64,000 nucleotides of DNA from VYFG01 sp965213885 (GCA_965213885.1 OZ243919.1:2170001-2234000); one strand, 5' to 3'. Positions 9,000 through 18,652 are shown, counted from the first letter of the stretch. Made by a program: numbers and translations. The notes: generated by a model not told the origin, from the sequence alone.

Positions 9000-10085
9000 A
9001 TGTCCAGCCGCAAACACAATTTCAGTGCCGGGCCCTGCACACTGCCCCTCACGGTCCTCGAGGAGGCCCAGGCCGAATTTGTCGATTACCAGGGTGCCGG
9101 CATGTCTCTCATCGAGATGAGCCACCGGGGAAAGCATTTTGACGCGGTGGCCAACGAGGCCATGGCGCTGGCCATGGAAGTATCCGGCGCGCCCGACGAT
9201 TTCAGCGTGCTGTTCCTCCAGGGAGGCGCGATACTGCAATTTTCCATGGTGCCCATGAATCTGCTGAAACCCGGACTCAGGGCGGGCTATCTCAATACCG
9301 GCACCTGGGCCAGGGGCGCCATCGCCGATGCCCGTGAGTACGGCGATATCTACGTTGCCTGGAACGGAGAGACCGACCACTACTCCCGCATGCCCGCCGG
9401 CGGCGAGATCGGGATCGAGGACGGCACCCGCTACCTGCACGTCACCAGCAACGAGACCATCGGCGGCATCCAGATTCACGAATGGCCGACGTTGGACGTG
9501 CCCATGGTGGCGGACATGTCGTCCGACTACCTGTCGAGACCCATTCCCTGGGACAAATTCGATCTCGTCTATGGCGGGGTCCAGAAAAACCTCGGACCGG
9601 CAGGCATGGCGGTGGTCTTCGTGCGCAAGTCCATCCTGGAGGAGACCAACCGGGACATCGGCCGCTACCTGCGCTACGACATCCAGGCGTCCAAGCAGTC
9701 GATGTTCAACACGCCGCCGGTGTTCACCATCTACATGCTCGGCAAGGTGCTCAGGTGGATGCGGGACGAGGGCGGCATTCCCGAAATGGAGGCGCGCGCT
9801 GCGAGAAAGGCGGGGCTTGTCTACGACACCATCGACCGGAGCGGGGGCTTCTACCGGTGCCCCGTGGACGTGGCGTCCCGTTCTCACATGAACGTGGTGT
9901 TCCGCCTGCCGAGCGAGGACCTGGAAGCAAAGTTCCTCGACGAGGCGACCGGTGCGGACCTGCTGAACCTGAAGGGCCACCGCAGCGTCGGCGGCTGCCG
10001 CGCCAGCATCTACAACGCCCTGCCCCATGAGAGCGTGGCCGCCCTGACGGATTTCATGAGGTCCTTCCAGGCCAACAACGGCTGA
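9000..10085 (+). CDS. serC: Phosphoserine aminotransferase
   Basis: Second step of serine synthesis and also used in PLP synthesis: transamination of 3-phosphohydroxypyruvate with glutamate. It has 361 residues and begins NFSAGPCTLPLTVLEEAQAE, the SerC hallmark. SHRGKHFDAV, LFLQGGAILQF and the Schiff-base Lys in YGGVQKNLGPAGMAVVFV follow, with the C-terminal GHRSVGGCRASIYNALP. It lies 80 bp after serA and 17 bp before the DUF1015 gene, so the three are very likely one transcript. Confidence 0.96.
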   Translation: MSSRKHNFSAGPCTLPLTVLEEAQAEFVDYQGAGMSLIEMSHRGKHFDAVANEAMALAMEVSGAPDDFSVLFLQGGAILQFSMVPMNLLKPGLRAGYLNTGTWARGAIADAREYGDIYVAWNGETDHYSRMPAGGEIGIEDGTRYLHVTSNETIGGIQIHEWPTLDVPMVADMSSDYLSRPIPWDKFDLVYGGVQKNLGPAGMAVVFVRKSILEETNRDIGRYLRYDIQASKQSMFNTPPVFTIYMLGKVLRWMRDEGGIPEMEARAARKAGLVYDTIDRSGGFYRCPVDVASRSHMNVVFRLPSEDLEAKFLDEATGADLLNLKGHRSVGGCRASIYNALPHESVAALTDFMRSFQANNG

Positions 10086-10102
10086 TCCCGTCCCCGCAAA
10101 CC

Positions 10103-11341
10103 ATGCCAAAGATCAGACCATTCGACGGATACCTGGTCAGGAACGAAGTGGCGTCCAGGGTGGTTGCGCCGGAATACGACACCGTGCCGGCGGTCCAGCG
10201 GCGCGCATTCGCCGACGCCAACCCGCAGAATTTCCTCAATACCATCCGCCTGCTTGATGATTTCGATTCAGCCTGCCCCCCCACCCAGGATGAACTGATC
10301 GAGTTCAACCGCGGCAACCTCGAACGCCTGCTTGATGAGGGCCTGTTCAGCCGTATCGAAAAACCCTGCATCTACATCTACGAACTCAACCACATCGAAC
10401 ACACCCAGACCGGTGTCGTCTGCGAGATATCCGCCGACGAGTACGACCGGGGCCATGTCAAGAAGCACGAGAACACCCGCCGGAACCAGGAGGACCTGCT
10501 GACTCACTATCAAAAGGAGATCGGTGTCGCCTCCTGCCCGATCTCGCTGGCGTATACGGCCAACGAGGAAATCGACCGGTTCATCCGCGAACAGCAGAAA
10601 GCCCCGCCCCTGCTGGAATTCACCACCGGGGACAATGTGTCGCAGCGGGTCTGGTGCATCGGGGAGGTTTCGCTGCAGGAGGAGCTTTCGCGTCTGTTCG
10701 AATCCGTAGAGGACACCTACCTGACGGATGGCCACCACCGGGCGGCATCCGGCTGGCGCTACACGGAACTGATGCGGAAGGAGCGGGGGGGTGACGGGAA
10801 CCAGCCCCATGAACAACTGCTGGTCGCCCTGTTTTCCGACCATGAACTCAAGCTGCTGCCCTATCACCGTTGCGTGCGGGACCTCGGGGGTCTGGACCAG
10901 GCGGCCTTCCTGCATGCCCTGGAAAAGGACTTCACCGTCTCCGTGGCCGGGGATCAGGCAAACTGCCTGCCCGCCGCGCATGGTGAGTTCGGCATGTATC
11001 TCGGCAATACCTGGTACCGGCTGGTCATCCGTCCGGGGCTGGTTGACCGGGATGATCCGGTGGCCTGCCTGGATGTTTCCCTGCTGCAGAACCACATCCT
11101 CGGGCCGGTTTGCGGCATCCATGATTTCCGGTCCGACCCCCGTCTCGGCTACGTATCCGGCGTAGAAGGCAGGAAGGGGCTGGAACAGAAGGTCCGCGAG
11201 GGCTGGGCGGCCTCGTTCGCCTGCCATGCCACGGCCATGGACCAGTTGTTCCACGTCGCCGATGCGGGTGCGCTGATGCCACCGAAATCCACCTATTTCG
11301 ACCCGAAGACCCGCTCCGGTATCTGGGTGAGGCGCAAATAG
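10103..11341 (+). CDS. DUF1015 (COG4198) protein, third gene of the serine operon
   Basis: A 412-residue soluble protein of the DUF1015 family, starting with the typical KIRPFDGYLVRNEVASRVVAPEYDTV. A central TDGHHRAASGWRY motif resembles the DGHHR-type loop of the ParB/sulfiredoxin fold, which also includes free-serine kinases (SerK, SbnI). DUF1015 genes beside serA and serC are a recurring arrangement in several bacterial phyla, which ties the family to serine or phosphoserine. No serB phosphatase is seen here. A role in phosphoserine/serine interconversion is an inference, not a demonstrated function. Confidence 0.85.
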   Translation: MPKIRPFDGYLVRNEVASRVVAPEYDTVPAVQRRAFADANPQNFLNTIRLLDDFDSACPPTQDELIEFNRGNLERLLDEGLFSRIEKPCIYIYELNHIEHTQTGVVCEISADEYDRGHVKKHENTRRNQEDLLTHYQKEIGVASCPISLAYTANEEIDRFIREQQKAPPLLEFTTGDNVSQRVWCIGEVSLQEELSRLFESVEDTYLTDGHHRAASGWRYTELMRKERGGDGNQPHEQLLVALFSDHELKLLPYHRCVRDLGGLDQAAFLHALEKDFTVSVAGDQANCLPAAHGEFGMYLGNTWYRLVIRPGLVDRDDPVACLDVSLLQNHILGPVCGIHDFRSDPRLGYVSGVEGRKGLEQKVREGWAASFACHATAMDQLFHVADAGALMPPKSTYFDPKTRSGIWVRRK

Positions 11342-11406
11342 GGGTGCCGCTGCGGCCCGGGACCGCGGCGCGGATTCCGTCCGCCGAACCGGCCCCGGCC
11401 AGGGTC

Positions 11407-12252
11407 TCAGCAGCGTTCCAGCCTGCCGCAGGTGACGCGGGGCAGACCTGCCAGGTCGTGCATGGTTTCCACCCGGACGAAGCCGGCGTCCCCAAGCATC
11501 TCCGCCACCGCCGCCGCCTGTTCACTCCCGTGCTCCAGCACGAGGTGCCCGCCGGGCGCAATGTATGGCGGTGCCGATTCGATGACGGTACCGAGGTCGG
11601 CAAGGCCGTTCCGTCCGGCAACCAGCGCATCCGCCGGCTCGTGGCGAATCTCGCCAAGCAGGCACGGGTCGTTCACGTCCACGTAGGGCGGATTGGAGAG
11701 AACCAGGTCGAATCTCTCGCCCGCTACCGTGGAAAACCAGTCTGAAACCAGCCACCGCACGTTCGGCACCTTGAGCCTGGCCGCATTCAGACGGGCCACC
11801 CCCATCGCCGGCAGGGAACGGTCCACCGCGGTGATGCGCGATTCCGGCCGTTCCCGGGCCACAGCCAGGGCGATGGCGCCGCAGCCGGTGCCGAGATCGA
11901 GAATCCGCGAGGGGCCCACCGGCAGCCTGGCGAGCCCCTGATCCACCAGGAGTTCCGTTTCCGGGCGGGGGATCAGGACATCGGGAGTCACCTGCAGGTT
12001 CATTGACCAGAATTCCCGATGTCCGACCAGGTAAGCCACGGGCACACCCCGGGCACGCTCCTCGACCTGTCTGAAGAAGGCCCTGGACTCGGTGTCCGCT
12101 AGGGCACTGTCCGGATGGGCGAGCAGCCAGGCTCGGCCCTTCCCGAGCTGATGCGCCAGCAGCACCTCTGCATCAAGCCGGGCAGTGTCCGTTTCGCCTT
12201 CCCGGAGAATTTCAGTCGCCCTGCCGAGCGAACGGAAGATACTGCTGGTCAC
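11407..12252 (-). CDS. prmC: Release factor N5-glutamine methyltransferase
   Basis: PrmC (HemK) uses SAM to methylate the Gln of the GGQ motif in release factors. The protein has 281 residues, with an N-terminal helical domain (RLDAEVLLAHQLGKGRAWLL, REFWSMNLQVTPDVLIPRPETE) and a class I methyltransferase domain. The SAM loop is LDLGTGCGAIALAVARERP and the catalytic motif is SNPPYVDVND. The start ATG overlaps the prfA stop by 4 nt, giving translational coupling with its own substrate, as in most gammaproteobacteria. Confidence 0.96.
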   Translation of the reverse strand: MTSSIFRSLGRATEILREGETDTARLDAEVLLAHQLGKGRAWLLAHPDSALADTESRAFFRQVEERARGVPVAYLVGHREFWSMNLQVTPDVLIPRPETELLVDQGLARLPVGPSRILDLGTGCGAIALAVARERPESRITAVDRSLPAMGVARLNAARLKVPNVRWLVSDWFSTVAGERFDLVLSNPPYVDVNDPCLLGEIRHEPADALVAGRNGLADLGTVIESAPPYIAPGGHLVLEHGSEQAAAVAEMLGDAGFVRVETMHDLAGLPRVTCGRLERC

Positions 12253-13337
12253 GCGCCGGCGTTCAGCTCGGCCAGCAGGACGGCCTGGTTTTCGGTGACC
12301 AGGGGTTCGATTACCTGGTCCAGGTCGCCACCCATGATATCGACCAGCCGGTAGAGGGTCAGGTTGATGCGATGGTCCGTGACCCTGCCCTGGGGAAAGT
12401 TGTAGGTGCGGATGCGCTCGGACCGGTCACCGCTGCCGACCAGGGACTTGCGTGTGCTGGCCTCCGTTTCCCGTTGCCTTCGCTGCTCGGCTTCCAGCAA
12501 CCGGGAGGCCAGCATGGACATGGCCCTGGCCCGGTTCTTGTGCTGGGAGCGCTCGTCCTGGCATTCCACCACGATGCCGCTCGGCAGGTGCGTGATCCGG
12601 ATGGCGGAATCGGTCTTGTTGACGTGTTGACCGCCGGCACCGGACGCGCGATAGGTATCCACCCTGAGATCCGCGGGGTTGAGATCCACCGCGTCCAGCT
12701 CCTCGGCTTCGGGCAACACCGCCACCGTGCAGGCCGACGTGTGGATCCGCCCCTGAGACTCGGTTTCCGGCACGCGCTGGACGCGGTGGGCGCCGGACTC
12801 GAACTTGAGGCGTGAATAGGCGCCCTGCCCCACGATGCGGGAGATGATTTCCCGGTACCCACCGTGTTCGCCTTCGCTGCGGCTCATCACCTCCACCTGC
12901 CAGCCCCGGGTCTCGGCGTAGCAGTCGTACATCCGGAACAGGTCACCGGCGAAGATGGCCGCCTCGTCTCCCCCGGTGCCCGCGCGAATCTCGAGAAAGA
13001 TGTTGCGATTGTCGTTGGGGTCCCGGGGCAGCAGGAGTTTCTTCAGCTCATTCTCGCGCTCCGCCAGACCTGATTCGAGTCCGGATAGTTCCTCCCTGGC
13101 CAGGTCACGGATGGAGCGGTCGTCGTCCTGCAGCATCTGCCGCGTCTCCTCGACCTGGCTCTCCAGGTCACGGAAACCGTCAAACGCCATCACCACCGGT
13201 TCGATCTCCGACAGCTCGATGGACAGGCGGCGGAATTCATCCTGCCGCAGGGCCGTATCCGGTTCGGACAGGAGCGCGTGGATTTCCCCGTGCCGGTCCC
13301 GTATCTGCTGGAGCTTTTCGCGTATGGAGGAGTTCAT
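12249..13337 (-). CDS. prfA: Peptide chain release factor 1
   Basis: RF1 reads UAA and UAG and releases the finished peptide. The 362 residues contain the codon-recognition tripeptide PxT as PET in RVQRVPETESQGRIHTSA and the catalytic GGQ in ASGAGGQHVNKTDSAIRITH. Length and termini are normal. It is the middle gene of hemA-prfA-prmC: it starts 78 bp after hemA ends and overlaps prmC by 4 nt. Confidence 0.98.
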   Translation of the reverse strand: MNSSIREKLQQIRDRHGEIHALLSEPDTALRQDEFRRLSIELSEIEPVVMAFDGFRDLESQVEETRQMLQDDDRSIRDLAREELSGLESGLAERENELKKLLLPRDPNDNRNIFLEIRAGTGGDEAAIFAGDLFRMYDCYAETRGWQVEVMSRSEGEHGGYREIISRIVGQGAYSRLKFESGAHRVQRVPETESQGRIHTSACTVAVLPEAEELDAVDLNPADLRVDTYRASGAGGQHVNKTDSAIRITHLPSGIVVECQDERSQHKNRARAMSMLASRLLEAEQRRQRETEASTRKSLVGSGDRSERIRTYNFPQGRVTDHRINLTLYRLVDIMGGDLDQVIEPLVTENQAVLLAELNAGA

Positions 13338-13415
13338 GGGAACAGGGACTGATTGTGGGGCATGACAGAAGCGGACCGGTCCGGCCTCGGCCTGGCGCCG
13401 GCCAGGCAGTCCGGG

Positions 13416-14663
13416 CTACAGCCCGAAGAGCTTGCGTGCGGCGGAAAGCAGTCCGGGGTTGTCCTCCATGTCGGCTTGCTTGAGTTGCTGGCTGGGATGA
13501 TGGGCAAACTTGTTGGACAGGTCCCGCGCCAGTTGCTCGAGCACCTGTTCGGGCTCACCCCCCCTGGCCAAGCGCGCCCTCGCCTTGTCCAGTTCCTCCT
13601 TACGGATGCCGTCCACCCTGCTGCGGAACGTCCGGATGACGGGTTCGGACTCCAACGAGCGCATCCAGCGCATGAATCGCACCACCTGCAGGTCGATGAT
13701 GCTCTCGGCTTCGCGGGCCGCCCTCTCCCGCATGCCCCGGTTCTGCTCCACCACGCCCTGCAGATCGTCGACGGTGTACAGGTAGACATCCGGCAGTTCC
13801 CCCACCTGGGACTCGACGTCCCTCGGCACCGCCAAGTCGAGGATGAAGATCGGGCGGTGCCGGCGCTGGCGGATGGCCCCCTCCACCGCACCCTTGCCCA
13901 GAATGGGCAGCGTGCTTGCAGTGGACGATACGATGATATCTGCCTGGTGCAGGCGGTCCGGTATCTCCGCAAGGGCGATGGCCTGGCAATCCACCGCCTC
14001 AGCCAACCTCCGCGCCCGCTCCACCGAACGGTTTGCAATGATCAGTTTCCGCACCTGCTGTTCCTTCAGGTGACGAGCCACCAGTTCAATGGTTTCCCCG
14101 GCTCCGATGAGCAGGACGGTGAGTGACGACAGGTCCGAAAACACCCGGGAGGCCAGACTGACGCCGGCGTAGGCCACGGAAACCGGGCTGGAACCGATGG
14201 CCGTGTCCGTGCGCACCTGCTTGGCCACGCTGAAGGTATGCTGGAACAGCCGGTTGAACACCTTGCCGGTGGTTCCGGCCGCGCTGGCGCGCTGGAAGGC
14301 ATCCTTCATCTGTCCCAGGATCTGGGGTTCGCCCAGCACCATCGAGTCCAGACCGGACGCCACCCTGAATGCGTGTTTCACGGCCTGCTCGTCCGGGTAG
14401 GCGTACAGACTGCGGCTGAGTTCCCCCTCGCACAGTCCGGCATGCGCCGACAGCCAGTTCACCACCCGCTCGCGGTTGATCCGGGTGTTGCCGCAATACA
14501 GCTCGGTACGATTGCAGGTGGAGAGAATGGCAGCCTCGGTGGCAATGCGCGATCTTGCTAGGTCATCCAGTACCTCGCCCATGACATCCGGGCCGAAAGC
14601 CACCCGTTCGCGCAGTCTCACGGGCGCGGTTTCATGGTTCAGACCCAGGGCCAGAAGGTGCAC
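13416..14663 (-). CDS. hemA: Glutamyl-tRNA reductase
   Basis: First committed enzyme of the C5 haem pathway: reduces glutamyl-tRNA to glutamate-1-semialdehyde with NADPH. It has 415 residues. The N terminus is MHLLALGLNHETAPVRLRER, with the nucleophilic Cys in ILSTCNRTELYC, the glutamyl-binding GEPQILGQMKDAF, and an NADP domain (LLIGAGETIELVARHLKEQ, VSSTAST, FILDLAVPRDVE). It leads the hemA-prfA-prmC operon and is divergent from the TPR lipoprotein gene. Confidence 0.98.
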   Translation of the reverse strand: MHLLALGLNHETAPVRLRERVAFGPDVMGEVLDDLARSRIATEAAILSTCNRTELYCGNTRINRERVVNWLSAHAGLCEGELSRSLYAYPDEQAVKHAFRVASGLDSMVLGEPQILGQMKDAFQRASAAGTTGKVFNRLFQHTFSVAKQVRTDTAIGSSPVSVAYAGVSLASRVFSDLSSLTVLLIGAGETIELVARHLKEQQVRKLIIANRSVERARRLAEAVDCQAIALAEIPDRLHQADIIVSSTASTLPILGKGAVEGAIRQRRHRPIFILDLAVPRDVESQVGELPDVYLYTVDDLQGVVEQNRGMRERAAREAESIIDLQVVRFMRWMRSLESEPVIRTFRSRVDGIRKEELDKARARLARGGEPEQVLEQLARDLSNKFAHHPSQQLKQADMEDNPGLLSAARKLFGL

Positions 14664-14672
14664 GGAACGAAA

Positions 14673-14706
14673 TTGGCAGCGATTCTATATGTCATTGTAT
14701 TATAAT
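14673..14706 (+). promoter_or_regulatory. Weak promoter candidate upstream of the TPR lipoprotein gene
   Basis: In the hemA/TPR divergent region, TTGGCA (14673-14678) precedes overlapping -10-like hexamers TATTAT (14698-14703, spacer 19) and TATAAT (14701-14706). Spacing is longer than ideal. The AT-rich patch is the only such patch between the two divergent genes. Confidence 0.25.
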
Positions 14707-14914
14707 GCCGGGATGGAAAAATGTCCGTACCCCGCGTGATGGTCAGACGATACGGCGAGATACCGAGCAGGGGGCCAGATGTACCAACGGACCGGATTCG
14801 CCCGGTTTCCGTGAAATTGACGGCTCGGGAAGACCCCGGCATGAATCCAGATCTGTCCGCACGTGCCACGTGCCATCATTCCACCACGTCCCGGCTGACC
14901 GGCCAGCGGCATAC

Positions 14915-16798
14915 ATGAACAACCATCCGCAGCAAGCCCCGAAGAGCCTTTTCACCGGCATCAGGTTGGCATCGGCCCTGACTGTGCTCTCGCTTGGCCT
15001 ATTGCTCGGCGCCTGTGCGCCTGCCGTGACGCCGACCGGTGAAATGCGGTCGGGAGCGGAGACCGCGATCGGCCCTGAGGTCGCGACCGACGGCGATTCC
15101 GCCCTCGCAGGAGCGCCTGACCAACCCGCCGCCGGAAACTCCGAACTGACCCCTGAGCTTCTGTACGATGTGCTGGTGGCGGCAGTGGCCAATCAGCGCA
15201 ACCGTCCCGAACTGGCGCTGGACGCACTGGTACGCGCCGTCTACCTGTCCAGGAACCGGTATCTGGCGGCCAATGCGATCGAGCTTGCGCTGCGACTCGG
15301 GGACTACCAGCAGGCCATCGACCTCTCACGCCTGCTCCTGGCCCTGGACCCGGACAATGTCAGCGCCGTGCTCGCCCTGGCCACCGCCCAGATCCGCAAT
15401 GGAATGGTGGAGGACGCGGCCGATACGCTGCTGGACCTGATGGGTGGTCGGGACATCGGCCAGGAGGCGGTACTGCGGGAGATGGCCGGCCTCATCGCCC
15501 GCCAGAAGGAACCCGCTAGAACCCTTCTGCGCGACCGCCTGGGCAGGGCGGTGGAGGACGGTAATTCCATGGCCGTCTTCACGGCGGCCCTGGTTGCCAC
15601 CCGTCTCGACGAGTCCGAGCGCTATCGCACCCTGCTGGACCTGGTGCTCGACCGCGTGCCCGGGTGGGAAGCTGCGGCCATACTCAAACTCACCTACATT
15701 GCGGACAACGAACGCGAACGGCTGGACTCGTGGGCGGAGGAGTTTCTCGAGACCAGCCCGGCAGCCGAACGCTTTCGCATCCGGTACGGCCACCTGCTGA
15801 TCCAGGACGAGCGCCTGGAAGAATCCCTGCAACAATTCAATGCCGTCCTTGAATTCAATCCGGAGTCTGCCGACGCCCTGTTCGCCGCTGCAGTGATCAA
15901 CATGGAACGGCAGGAGCATGAAACCGCCGAGTCGCTCTTTCGGCGCCACATCGCCGGCAACAGCAACGCTGACCAGGCCCGCATCTATCTGGCGGAAATG
16001 CTGATCGACCAGGAACGGTACGACGATGCCTCCCCGTTGCTGCGCCAGGTGCAGTCCAGCCGGAATTATCTGGAAGCCCAGATCATGCTCTCCGGGGTCA
16101 TCGCGCGGCAGAGCAACGTGGAGGCCGGGCTCAGCCACCTGCGCGGGATCGATGCCAACGGCGAGGATGAATCCGTGCGCCTGATCCTGGAACAGGATCT
16201 GCTCCTCAGGGAATTCGATCTCATGGAGCGATCCCTGGCACTGCTGACGGAGGCGCTGGTGGAGCGGCCGGAACAGCCGAACCTGCTCTACAGCCGCGGC
16301 CTCCTCGCTGCCCAGCTGAACCGGATCGACGTGGTCGAACGGGATATGCGGCTGCTGATCGAACTGCAGCCTGACAATGCCCATGCATACAACGCGCTGG
16401 GCTATACCCTGGCGGACCAGACGGATCGCCTGGTCGAGGCGCTGGAACTCATCACCAGGGCGCTGGAGCTGCTTCCCGGGGACCCGTACATCCTGGACAG
16501 CATGGGCTGGGTACAGTACCGGATAGGCGATATCGACCAGGCGCTGGAGTACCTAGCGCAGGCCTGGGACCACAAGAAGGACGCGGAGATCGCGGCCCAC
16601 CTGGGAGAGGTGCTCTGGGTTCTCGGCCGAAGGGCCGAGGCCGAGGATATCTGGAAACAGGGACAGGAAACCGGGCCGGACAATACCACCCTGCTCAAAA
16701 CCATCGACCGGTTCCTCGACGGCGATACCGACCGGCACGCGGTGTACTCCCGGGGAGCATCCCGACGCCTGCCCCTGGATCCGACCCTCAGCGCCTGA
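14915..16798 (+). CDS. Outer-membrane-type TPR lipoprotein, located upstream of lolB
   Basis: The chosen ATG (14915) gives a 627-residue protein with a lipoprotein signal peptide (SALTVLSLGLLLGAC, lipidated Cys). A frame open from 14705 only adds non-signal sequence. The rest is repeated helical TPR units, for example NRYLAANAIELALRLGDYQQ, LLIQDERLEESLQQFNAVLE and GDPYILDSMGWVQYRIGDID, the last typical of the family found beside lolB in gammaproteobacteria. It should be a periplasm-facing protein-protein scaffold; its exact job is not known. Next genes are lolB and ispE on the same strand. Confidence 0.88.
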   Translation: MNNHPQQAPKSLFTGIRLASALTVLSLGLLLGACAPAVTPTGEMRSGAETAIGPEVATDGDSALAGAPDQPAAGNSELTPELLYDVLVAAVANQRNRPELALDALVRAVYLSRNRYLAANAIELALRLGDYQQAIDLSRLLLALDPDNVSAVLALATAQIRNGMVEDAADTLLDLMGGRDIGQEAVLREMAGLIARQKEPARTLLRDRLGRAVEDGNSMAVFTAALVATRLDESERYRTLLDLVLDRVPGWEAAAILKLTYIADNERERLDSWAEEFLETSPAAERFRIRYGHLLIQDERLEESLQQFNAVLEFNPESADALFAAAVINMERQEHETAESLFRRHIAGNSNADQARIYLAEMLIDQERYDDASPLLRQVQSSRNYLEAQIMLSGVIARQSNVEAGLSHLRGIDANGEDESVRLILEQDLLLREFDLMERSLALLTEALVERPEQPNLLYSRGLLAAQLNRIDVVERDMRLLIELQPDNAHAYNALGYTLADQTDRLVEALELITRALELLPGDPYILDSMGWVQYRIGDIDQALEYLAQAWDHKKDAEIAAHLGEVLWVLGRRAEAEDIWKQGQETGPDNTTLLKTIDRFLDGDTDRHAVYSRGASRRLPLDPTLSA

Positions 16799-16830
16799 TA
16801 CGGCCTGAGACCCTGACCCGACTCAAGACA

Positions 16831-17523
16831 TTGTCAGCCCGATTCACCGGTCCCAGGCATGCGCTACTTGCACTGGCAGTGTCCATCCTGTCCGCCTGTG
16901 CCACGCCCACCCCGATGGAGCCGCTTTCGCGCGTGGAGGCCATCGCCCGATGGGAAACCATACGCGGAGAACTGGCCTCCATCGACCACTGGTTCCTGAA
17001 GGGCAAGATGGGGGTGCGAACCGGCTCCAAGGGCGGCAGCGCCACACTCAAATGGCGCTATGCTCCCGACAGCCAGGAAATCGAGCTCTATGGTCCGTTC
17101 GGCGGTGGCCGGGTCATCATCAACGTGGACGGCAGCGGTGCGGTGCTGCGGGATACCAAGGGCCGGGTGATCCGTGGCAAATCCGCCTCTGAGGTCCTGT
17201 TCAGGCGACTCGGCTGGCATGTGCCGTTCGACCACCTCGCCGACTGGGCCCGGGGGCTCCCGGGCGATGGGGCCAGTGAAGTCTTCATTGACGGAACGGG
17301 GCGACTCAGGCGCATGGTGCAGGACAACTGGCGGGTCGAGTACCAGGAATACGAGTCTCCGGGAAACACCCTGCCCGGATTCGCCCTGCCGGCAAAACTG
17401 CAGGTTTCCGCCCTACCCGGCACCATGGAAGTCTATGCCGACGATGGCGAGTACCTTGGGGACGAACTCAGTGTCAAGGTCATTTTCAGTCGCTGGTGGG
17501 AAATTGAGCGAAAATCCTCCTGA
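16831..17523 (+). CDS. lolB: Outer-membrane lipoprotein receptor LolB
   Basis: LolB takes lipoproteins from the periplasmic carrier LolA and inserts them into the inner leaflet of the outer membrane. The protein has 230 residues with a lipoprotein signal (ALLALAVSILSACATP). An N-terminal WETIRGELASIDHWFLKGKMG stretch and beta-strand segments (ATLKWRYAPDSQEIELYGPF, WRVEYQEYE) fit the LolA/LolB fold. The start appears to be TTG at 16831, since no in-frame ATG precedes the signal peptide. It ends inside the first codons of ispE, the usual lolB-ispE overlap. Confidence 0.92.
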   Translation: MSARFTGPRHALLALAVSILSACATPTPMEPLSRVEAIARWETIRGELASIDHWFLKGKMGVRTGSKGGSATLKWRYAPDSQEIELYGPFGGGRVIINVDGSGAVLRDTKGRVIRGKSASEVLFRRLGWHVPFDHLADWARGLPGDGASEVFIDGTGRLRRMVQDNWRVEYQEYESPGNTLPGFALPAKLQVSALPGTMEVYADDGEYLGDELSVKVIFSRWWEIERKSS

Positions 17524-18367
17524 TGCCCGACTCCTCTCGCCGGCGAAGATCAATCTGTTCCTGCATGTGACCGGGCGCCGCCCGGACGGTTATCACCTGC
17601 TGCAGACCTGGATGCAGTTTCTCGACTGGGGCGACGGGATGAGGTTCCGGGCAAACCGCCGCGGCATGATCCGGCGGCACGATGAACACCCCTTCACGCT
17701 TCCGGCCGCCGATCTTTGTGTCCGCGCCGCCGAAGCCCTGCGGGAGGCTGCCGGCAGGCCGGAGTTGGGCGCCGACATCACGCTGACCAAACGGGTGCCA
17801 CCCGGTACCGGCCTGGGCGGCGGCAGCAGCAATGCCGCCACCACGCTGCTAGCCCTCAACCGCTTGTGGCATCTGCATCTGTCCGCAGCCCGTTTGCTCG
17901 ACCTCGGCCGGAGACTCGGCGCCGACGTGCCCGTCTTCCTGCATGGCGCTGCCGCCTGGGCGGAAGGCACCGGAGATCTGCTGACGACAGCGGTGGCCCC
18001 CACGGGCTGGCTGGCGGTGGCCCTGCCGGGTGTTCCGGTCTCCACGGAACTGATTTACTCGGACCCGGGTCTGCGCCGGGACCATCCCCGGGTTTCCATC
18101 CGGGACTACACGGCCGGGCGCACCGGCAACGACCTGGAAGCGGTTGTCTTCCGGCGCAACCCGGAAGTGGCTGCGGTCCACCACTGCCTGGCGCAGTTCG
18201 GCCCCGCAAGGATGAGCGGCAGCGGCAGTGCGGTTTTCGTGCCCCTGTCAACCCGCGGAGCCGCCGAACAGGCCATTCGCCAATTACCCGACGGGGTGAC
18301 GGGATTGGTCGCCCGGCGCCTGAACCGGAGTCCGCTCAAGGACTGGAGTCCCGGGCCGGAGTCCTGA
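17504..18367 (+). CDS. ispE: 4-diphosphocytidyl-2-C-methyl-D-erythritol kinase
   Basis: A GHMP kinase of the MEP isoprenoid pathway that phosphorylates CDP-methylerythritol. Seen are the N-terminal SPAKINLFLHVTGRRPDGYH, the ATP loop PPGTGLGGGSSNAATTLLAL and the C-terminal ARMSGSGSAVFVP. The frame has no ATG near the expected start; the TTG at 17504, inside the last codons of lolB, gives MSENPPDARLLSPAKINLF (287 residues) with the correct distance to the first motif. GGTGGG just before it could serve as a weak ribosome site. Upstream ATGs in this frame lie deep in lolB. Confidence 0.92.
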   Translation: MSENPPDARLLSPAKINLFLHVTGRRPDGYHLLQTWMQFLDWGDGMRFRANRRGMIRRHDEHPFTLPAADLCVRAAEALREAAGRPELGADITLTKRVPPGTGLGGGSSNAATTLLALNRLWHLHLSAARLLDLGRRLGADVPVFLHGAAAWAEGTGDLLTTAVAPTGWLAVALPGVPVSTELIYSDPGLRRDHPRVSIRDYTAGRTGNDLEAVVFRRNPEVAAVHHCLAQFGPARMSGSGSAVFVPLSTRGAAEQAIRQLPDGVTGLVARRLNRSPLKDWSPGPES

Positions 18368-18411
18368 ACGGTTGTCCGTTGTGCATTTTGATCTGTCTAT
18401 TGATTTGGGCG

Positions 18412-18440
18412 TTGACACCGACCGGTCCGATATTGACAAT
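18412..18440 (+). promoter_or_regulatory. Sigma-70 type promoter candidate upstream of tRNA-Gln and prs
   Basis: TTGACA at 18412-18417, a 17-bp spacer, then GACAAT at 18435-18440. It lies in the 285-bp gap after ispE. A second -10-like box TAGTAT (18552-18557), followed by a GC-rich discriminator as in stable-RNA promoters, lies nearer the tRNA but lacks a well-spaced -35. Confidence 0.45.
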
Positions 18441-18652
18441 ACCGCGCTTTTCGCCCGCAGCATCCCGGCGCGTTCCTGTATCCGGCCGTCAGATCGACCT
18501 CGTCCGGCTCCCTTGGCCAGGCGGTTGCCTGAAAAAATATCGGAAATGCGCTAGTATCCCCTGCCGGGCCGGACCGGCTGGCCGAAGTCATTCTCGGCAC
18601 CGATCCCAGTTACCTGTTCACCGAATTACCACATTCAACAGAAACCAGATAT

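Noticed and set aside
8787..10109. 440-codon minus-strand open frame
   Set aside because: It is antisense to serC; serC has all family motifs and a consistent operon position.
15326..16384. 352-codon minus-strand open frame
   Set aside because: It is antisense to the TPR lipoprotein gene and without features of its own.
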